Source of the DNA: Tissierellia bacterium
Lineage (GTDB): Bacteria > Bacillota > Clostridia > Tissierellales > Peptoniphilaceae
Assembly (NCBI GenBank): GCA_030532305.1
Contig: JAUNLJ010000017.1
Coordinates: forward strand, 1 to 36,641
Reading direction: 5' to 3'
Length of the DNA stretch: 36,641 nucleotides
In this document: positions 32,572 to 36,641 of the stretch, piece after piece
How the letters are laid out: each line of letters starts with the position of its first letter
Numbering within the stretch: the stretch's first letter is position 1
Program-made: the position numbers and the translations under genes
The notes under the pieces: model-generated
What the model saw: the letters and a program-made list of their open reading frames with translations, nothing else
Told to the model about the DNA's origin: nothing
Databases searched by the model: none

Positions 32572-33018
32572 ATGTTAGACTACCGTATCCAAGAAACCCA
32601 AGACTACCTTCAGTTTGAAGACCTCTTTAAGTCCTCGGACCTGGAATTTCACCTGGATGAGTCTGGCCTCCAGCCAGAAGGGTCCTTGGGAGGCTTTGCC
32701 TGTTTGGGCCCAGAGGGTGAGATCCTGGCCGGGGCCGTTATCACCCAGAGGGATGGGTATTTTATCTTAAATGACATTGCTGTAAGAGAAGACCTAAGGG
32801 GCCAGGGCCTGGGCCAGGTCCTCTTAGAAAAATCCCTAGACAAGATCCGGGACCTGGGGGGCCAGTCCGTCTATATTACCGCCAAGGCCCCAGGCTTCTT
32901 TAAAAAATATGACTTTGTCTTTTTAAGCCCAGAAGAAACCCCGGACATCTTCTCCTGCTTAGACTGTAACCGGTATGAAGAAGACTGCTTCCCAGAATTT
33001 ATGATGAGAGACCTCTAG
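32572..33018 (+). CDS. GNAT family N-acetyltransferase with cysteine-rich tail
   Basis: A 148-residue compact GNAT. The acetyl-CoA site is clear: LNDIAVREDLRGQGLGQVLL (about residues 65-85), containing R-G-Q-G-L-G, followed by the helix EKSLDKIRDLGGQSVYITAK and FFKKYDFVFL. It is unlike the paired GNATs at 5340-6363. The last 20 residues hold C-x2-C and a further Cys (FSCLDCNRYEEDCFPEF), possibly a metal site. The fold and brevity recall the small GNAT domain found at the start of citrate lyase ligase, but no citrate lyase genes are here, so the substrate is unknown. ATG follows AAAGGAAGACACCT. Confidence 0.8.
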   Translation: MLDYRIQETQDYLQFEDLFKSSDLEFHLDESGLQPEGSLGGFACLGPEGEILAGAVITQRDGYFILNDIAVREDLRGQGLGQVLLEKSLDKIRDLGGQSVYITAKAPGFFKKYDFVFLSPEETPDIFSCLDCNRYEEDCFPEFMMRDL

Positions 33019-33025
33019 AGGAAGA

Positions 33026-33054
33026 CCCCTAGCTGAACCTAGGGGCCTTTTTTT
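33026..33054 (+). terminator. Terminator of the plus-strand GNAT gene
   Basis: CCCCTAG/CTAGGGG around a 6-base loop, followed by CCTTTTTTT. Confidence 0.9.
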
Positions 33055-33078
33055 GTGGGCAAACTGTCTGCTGGGACC

Positions 33079-33107
33079 AAAAAAGCCACCCTGAGGGTGG
33101 CTTTTTT
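33079..33107 (-). terminator. Bidirectional terminator of the racemase-antiporter-Ald operon
   Basis: AAAAAAGCCACCC pairs with GGGTGGCTTTTTT around TGA; usable on both strands and lying after the alanine dehydrogenase stop. Confidence 0.92.
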
Positions 33108-33131
33108 AGAAGTGTTCTCCTCCTAAAGGAC

Positions 33132-34253
33132 CTAGTTCATGCCTAGGGCTTCTTCTGGAGAGGTAAAGGGGAGGTCTAGTTTTTTAGCTGTTTCTAAAAG
33201 GGTGAGCTGGCCCTTGTAGGTGGTGAGCCCCCTTCTTAAGTGCTTGTCCTCTCTTAGGGCCTCTTCAAAACCCTTGTTGGCAATGGCCTTTACAAAGGGA
33301 AGGGTGGCATTGCTAAGGGTGATGGAGGCAGAGTGGGCAAAGGCTGAAGGAATATTATCTACACAATAGTGTAGGATGCCTTCTTCATAATAGACAGGGT
33401 CCGTGTGGGTGGTGGCTCGGCAGGTTTCTATGGCCCCCCCTTCGTCACAGGCCACATCAATAATCATGGCGCCCTTTCTCATTTTCTTAAGGTCTTCCCT
33501 GTGGACTAGGTGGTCGGTCCTGTGTTTGGGCCAGAGGACACAGTTAATCAAAACGTCTGTATCCTTTAGGCATTCTAAGAGGTTTTGCCGGTTGGACATG
33601 AGGAAGTTTACATTAGGAGGCATATAGGTCTTCATGTCTACCATAAGGTCATAGTCTAGGTCTAGGATGTTGACCTTGTTGCCAAAGGCCGCTGCTAGTT
33701 CTGCTGCCCCCTTGCCTGTATGGCCCCCTCCTATAATGGTGACCACGGGCGTTCTAACTCCACAGACGTTGGCCAAAAGTTGCCCCCGGCCTCCCTGGAT
33801 GGTTTGGCTAAAGTGGAGGGCCGCTAGGAAACCTCCCTTACCGGCCAGTTCACTCATGGGAGAAAGCAGGGGCCATTCTCCCCGGTCGTCAGATACATCT
33901 TCATAGGCCACACTCTTGCACTGGCTATCTAGGAGGGCCTGGGTTTGGTCCCTGTGGGCATTGGAATGGATGTAGGTCATCACAATTAAATCGTCTCTTA
34001 AGTACTTGTATTCTTCTGGGAAGATTTCCTTAACCTTGTAGATCAGGTCTGCCTGGGTCCAAACTTCTTGGGCGGTCTCCTTGATGGTGGCTCCAACCTC
34101 CCTATAGTCTTGGTCTTCAAAATAGCTCCCCTCACCGGCCTTTTGTTCGATGAGGACCTCGTGCCCTTCGTTGACCAGCTCGGCTACGCCCATGGGGGTG
34201 ATGGCTACCCGGTATTCACTCGGTTTAATTTCTTTTACAACACCAATTTTCAT
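33132..34253 (-). CDS. ald: Alanine dehydrogenase
   Basis: A 373-residue NAD-dependent enzyme that oxidises L-alanine to pyruvate and ammonia, or runs in reverse. The start MKIGVVKEIKPSEYRVAITP is typical of Ald. Pyruvate-binding residues fall in the expected places: Arg in EYRVA (about 15), Lys in YKVKEI (about 74), His in YIHSNAHR (about 95). The NAD fold is marked by TIIGGGHTGKGAAELAAAFG (about 171-190) and ILDLD. The catalytic Asp lies in LWPKHRTDHLV and NIPSAFAHSAS closes the site. The ATG at 34253 follows GGAGGATAAA; a longer reading would overlap the antiporter gene. It is the last gene of an operon with an NhaC carrier and a racemase, which suggests alanine use. Confidence 0.9.
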   Translation of the reverse strand: MKIGVVKEIKPSEYRVAITPMGVAELVNEGHEVLIEQKAGEGSYFEDQDYREVGATIKETAQEVWTQADLIYKVKEIFPEEYKYLRDDLIVMTYIHSNAHRDQTQALLDSQCKSVAYEDVSDDRGEWPLLSPMSELAGKGGFLAALHFSQTIQGGRGQLLANVCGVRTPVVTIIGGGHTGKGAAELAAAFGNKVNILDLDYDLMVDMKTYMPPNVNFLMSNRQNLLECLKDTDVLINCVLWPKHRTDHLVHREDLKKMRKGAMIIDVACDEGGAIETCRATTHTDPVYYEEGILHYCVDNIPSAFAHSASITLSNATLPFVKAIANKGFEEALREDKHLRRGLTTYKGQLTLLETAKKLDLPFTSPEEALGMN

Positions 34254-34294
34254 TTTATCCTCCGATCTATCCTCTTTTGCAATAAGCGTCTCGT

Positions 34295-35698
34295 TTAATA
34301 AATCATCCCTACAACAAGTCCTCCTAGGCAGGCTAGGCCACCACAAATGACAGCATAGGGTATTTGTGTTTTGACATGGTCTATATGGTCTGATCCAGCT
34401 GCCAAGGAAGATAGGATGGTGGTATCAGATATGGGAGAGCAGTGGTCTCCAAAACAACCTCCACCCATAATGGCCCCAACAACGGCAAAGACGATCATGT
34501 CAATTTGGTTGCCTGATAGGGTCAAGGCAAGGGGCAGAGCAATGGGGGTCATAATGGCATAGGTCCCCCAGGATGTTCCTGTAAAGAAGGAGGTGAAGGC
34601 ACAGATTAAGAAGGTCATAACCACGAGGAGGGTGGGGGTCATCCAGGCTTCTGTCACGGAAATGACATAGTTGGCTGTCCCCAAGACACCAGAAATATGG
34701 TTTAAGCAGTAGGCTAGAGATAGGATTAAGATAGCACTCATAACACTCTTGATCCCTTCTGAAGCCACTTCCACAAGCTCTTCGATGGTCCCCATCTTTT
34801 GGACCAGCATACAGATAAATTGGAAGACGACCGCTGTAACAAGCCCTTCTAGGGTTAGGGCAGAGCCTGTAAGAACATAAGTAGATACAGTGATGACAAT
34901 AATAATTAAGGCTGGGGCAAAGAAGTTAATAAAGAGGTTGGTCTTTATGCCTTCCTTGGGCTTAATATTTTCTAATTCTTTACTAAGGAGGGGCTTGGCT
35001 CCGTCTCCAATAACCTTACCTTCCTTGTAGGCTCTTTCTTCTGCTTTTTTCATGGGGCCAAAGTCTGGAATGATCTTAAAGGAGATTAGACCTGTAAAGG
35101 CAATGGCAAAGAGGCCATAAAAATTATATTTCCAGGCCTGCATCATAACAGATTGGGCCACCCTGGCATCGGTGATAACCCCAATACCTACCATCAGCCC
35201 GGCGACATAAATGCCCCAGGATGAAAAGGGGATCAAGGAGATAATAGGGGCAGAGGTGGAGTCACAAATATAGGCTAGTTTTTCTCTAGCTACCTTGGCC
35301 TTGTCGGTAATGGGCCGCATAACATTTCCTACATACAGGGGAGAAAAATAGTCTGAGAACCAAATAAACATCCCTAAGAGCCAGGCAAGACCTGTGGCTC
35401 CACGACGTTTTAAGTTAAACCGGTTGACCCAATCTCCAAAGGCCCGAATGGCCCCCGACTTTTGGAAAAAGGCCACCATGATCCCTATAAAGACTTCTAT
35501 GGCAAGGACCCAGATAAAGTCCCCGTTGCCTAGGGCCTCTTGCATGACGGCAGTAAAACCAGTGATCATGTTTTCTCCAGAAACTAAGATCCCTATAAAA
35601 ACTCCTAGTAAAATTGAAAATAGGGCGTCTCGGGTAATAAAAGCTAATACTAAGGCGACTACAGCGGGCGCTAATGACAATACTCCATAATTATCCAA
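34295..35698 (-). CDS. NhaC family antiporter (second copy)
   Basis: A 467-residue membrane protein with about 11 helices: LSLAPAVVALVLAFITRDAL, FSILLGVFIGILVSG, GATGLAWLLGMFIWFSDYFS, TSFFTGTSWGTYAIMTPIA, and GGGCFGDHCSPISDTTILSS with the family's G-x-D-H-x-S-P-x-S-D-T motif. It is clearly different from the copy at 29638-31050 and belongs to a group often found beside amino-acid genes. It starts with TTG (35698), chosen because GGGAGG lies 6 bases before it and no ATG in frame fits the alignment. It lies between a racemase gene and alanine dehydrogenase, so its cargo may be an amino acid rather than only Na+. Its stop is 42 bases upstream of the ald start. Confidence 0.87.
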   Translation of the reverse strand: MDNYGVLSLAPAVVALVLAFITRDALFSILLGVFIGILVSGENMITGFTAVMQEALGNGDFIWVLAIEVFIGIMVAFFQKSGAIRAFGDWVNRFNLKRRGATGLAWLLGMFIWFSDYFSPLYVGNVMRPITDKAKVAREKLAYICDSTSAPIISLIPFSSWGIYVAGLMVGIGVITDARVAQSVMMQAWKYNFYGLFAIAFTGLISFKIIPDFGPMKKAEERAYKEGKVIGDGAKPLLSKELENIKPKEGIKTNLFINFFAPALIIIVITVSTYVLTGSALTLEGLVTAVVFQFICMLVQKMGTIEELVEVASEGIKSVMSAILILSLAYCLNHISGVLGTANYVISVTEAWMTPTLLVVMTFLICAFTSFFTGTSWGTYAIMTPIALPLALTLSGNQIDMIVFAVVGAIMGGGCFGDHCSPISDTTILSSLAAGSDHIDHVKTQIPYAVICGGLACLGGLVVGMIY

Positions 35699-35747
35699 AA
35701 TAAACCTCCCTTTCTAAGGTTTTTTACCCTTTACAAACCTAGATCCC

Positions 35748-36464
35748 TTACTTGTCTAGGACCTGGTAGGCATTTTCCATCATACTTACAAAGTCAAAGA
35801 CAGGTAGGCCTGTCCTTTCCCGAACAAGATCAGCAAAGGGGGGAAGGTCTGTACACTCTAGGAGGATGGCCCCTGCTTGGGGGTGTTCTTTTACAATCAG
35901 GTCGGCCAAGTCTCCAATCTCTTCTTTTAGACGGTCCAGGTCCAGGTCTTGGTCTTCCTGGTTGACCTTTTTCCATTCTGAGGAATAGTCTTCCATGCCA
36001 TACACATAGATCTGGGACAGGTCCTGGGTCCCCGTCTTGGCAAAATGTTCCTCGGTTAAGTACTGGCTTGAGGCCGTTACCACTGGCACAGGCCTTTTAG
36101 TCCCTATAATGGCTTGGATATAGGGGATCTGGAGTAGGGAGGAGGATAGGACAGGGATCTTAACACTCCTAGCCAAGTCTTCTTGGAAGATGGCATTAAA
36201 TCCACAGGAGGTGGTAATGGCCCCGTAGCCCTTCTTTTCTAATTCTTGGGCCAGGTCGATCATCCTTCCTAAAACCTCTTGGTCTGGATTGACCAGGATG
36301 GTCTCCCAACGAGCCCCAGCTACTCTTACAATATCCAGAGGAAAGTCAAAGGTATCTGGATGGGTACTATTGCCTACCAGCTGACCCAGCTGGTCTAGCC
36401 CCTTGGGAATTAAGGTCTCTTCCCAGGCTAGGATGGCTAATCTTTTTTCCTTAGCTTTTGTCAT
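35748..36464 (-). CDS. Aspartate/glutamate racemase family protein
   Basis: A 238-residue enzyme of the Asp/Glu racemase superfamily, which uses two cysteines to invert an amino acid or related acid without PLP. The first Cys lies in TTSCGFNAIF (about residue 87) and the second in ILLECTDLPPFA (about 204), the expected two half-sites. The start RLAILAWEETLIPKG and the FDFPLDIVRVAG strand fit the family. AroM and hydantoin racemase relatives share the fold, so the exact substrate is open. First gene of the operon with the NhaC carrier and Ald; with the latter it could convert D-alanine or another D-amino acid to a usable form, which is inference. The start has AAGAGG eleven bases upstream, a loose ribosome site. 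Confidence 0.85.
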   Translation of the reverse strand: MTKAKEKRLAILAWEETLIPKGLDQLGQLVGNSTHPDTFDFPLDIVRVAGARWETILVNPDQEVLGRMIDLAQELEKKGYGAITTSCGFNAIFQEDLARSVKIPVLSSSLLQIPYIQAIIGTKRPVPVVTASSQYLTEEHFAKTGTQDLSQIYVYGMEDYSSEWKKVNQEDQDLDLDRLKEEIGDLADLIVKEHPQAGAILLECTDLPPFADLVRERTGLPVFDFVSMMENAYQVLDK

Positions 36465-36511
36465 CTGTCTTCTAACCTCTTTTCTTTATATTTTTTTATT
36501 TAACGGACCTA

Positions 36512-36539
36512 CTTATATACATTGCATTTATGATGCCAA
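36512..36539 (-). promoter_or_regulatory. Promoter of the racemase-antiporter-Ald operon
   Basis: TTGGCA and TATAAG on the minus strand, 16 bases apart. The start would be near 36505, leaving about 40 bases of leader. Confidence 0.5.
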
Positions 36540-36556
36540 GATTCCTTAATTAAATT

Positions 36557-36592
36557 AAAAAAAAGGAAAACCTTGTCAAGATAAGGTTTTCC
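36557..36592 (-). terminator. Terminator of a minus-strand gene beyond the right edge
   Basis: GGAAAACCTT (36565-36574) pairs with AAGGTTTTCC (36583-36592), followed on the minus strand by TTTTTTTT. Confidence 0.8.
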
Positions 36593-36604
36593 GGTTCTAT
36601 ACTA

Positions 36605-36639
36605 AATAGTGTTGATGAATAAATTTCGTCAGCACTATT
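36605..36639. repeat. Hairpin at the right edge
   Basis: AATAGTG (36605-36611) and CACTATT (36633-36639) form the stem, with TGA/TCA and G/C as further pairs. It ends in a T run on the plus strand at the edge, so it may be another terminator; the window ends before its context is visible. Confidence 0.4.
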
Positions 36640-36641
36640 TT

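Noticed and set aside
1-36641. CRISPR arrays, tRNA or rRNA genes, insertion sequences, prophage
   Set aside because: No regularly spaced repeats, cloverleaf sequences, transposase or phage-type genes were seen on either strand.

Overview
The window looks like a chromosomal stretch from a low-to-mid GC Gram-positive anaerobe of the Firmicutes, possibly the Tissierellia/Peptoniphilaceae; this placement is inference. The grounds are strong AGGAGG-type ribosome binding sites, TTG as well as ATG starts, surface proteins anchored both by SLH domains and by an LPKTG sortase signal, amino-acid and peptide catabolism genes, NhaC and YfcC carriers, and no respiratory genes. The DNA is unusually rich in GGCC and CTAG. 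I found no tRNA, rRNA, CRISPR array, transposase or phage gene.

Layout. 1-83 is the start of a response regulator leaving the window. 536-2056 (minus) holds a secreted stalk-domain protein and a LUD-domain protein. 2224-4848 (minus) is an M20 amidohydrolase with a YfcC-type carrier. 5113-5342 (plus) appears to be a free-standing structured non-coding RNA with its own promoter and terminator. 5340-6363 (minus) is a coupled pair of GNAT acetyltransferases. 6501-8627 (minus) is one long C69 dipeptidase-SLH gene cut by a single in-frame TAA. 8794-10329 (minus) encodes a cupin, two homologous half-permeases and a ferredoxin domain fused to the second; a divergent Crp/Fnr regulator lies at 10450-11091, and an 8-bp palindrome sits at about -41.5 of the operon's inferred start.

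11141-19160 (minus) is a 2436-residue LPKTG surface protein translationally coupled to a class B sortase. 19381-20816 is a FetAB-type ABC exporter, and 21198-22325 (plus) a PucR-family regulator. 22440-26288 (minus) is a 1282-residue SLH surface protein whose middle is AT-richer than its ends. 26540-27019 is a PaaI-type thioesterase, 27120-28445 a DUF2254 membrane protein, 28689-29573 an MscS channel, and 29638-31050 an NhaC antiporter with a long structured leader. 31578-33018 (plus) holds a YbjQ-family protein, an unassigned protein and a GNAT. 33132-36464 (minus) is an Asp/Glu racemase-NhaC-alanine dehydrogenase operon.

How the genes work together: the recurring theme is use of peptides and amino acids (M20 hydrolase plus carrier, surface dipeptidase, racemase plus alanine dehydrogenase) together with cell-surface proteins and ion or metal balance (NhaC twice, FetAB, MscS, YbjQ). 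The most distinctive parts are the Crp-controlled split permease-ferredoxin cassette, the unassigned RNA at 5113-5342, the coupled giant adhesin-sortase pair, and the nonsense codon in the SLH dipeptidase.
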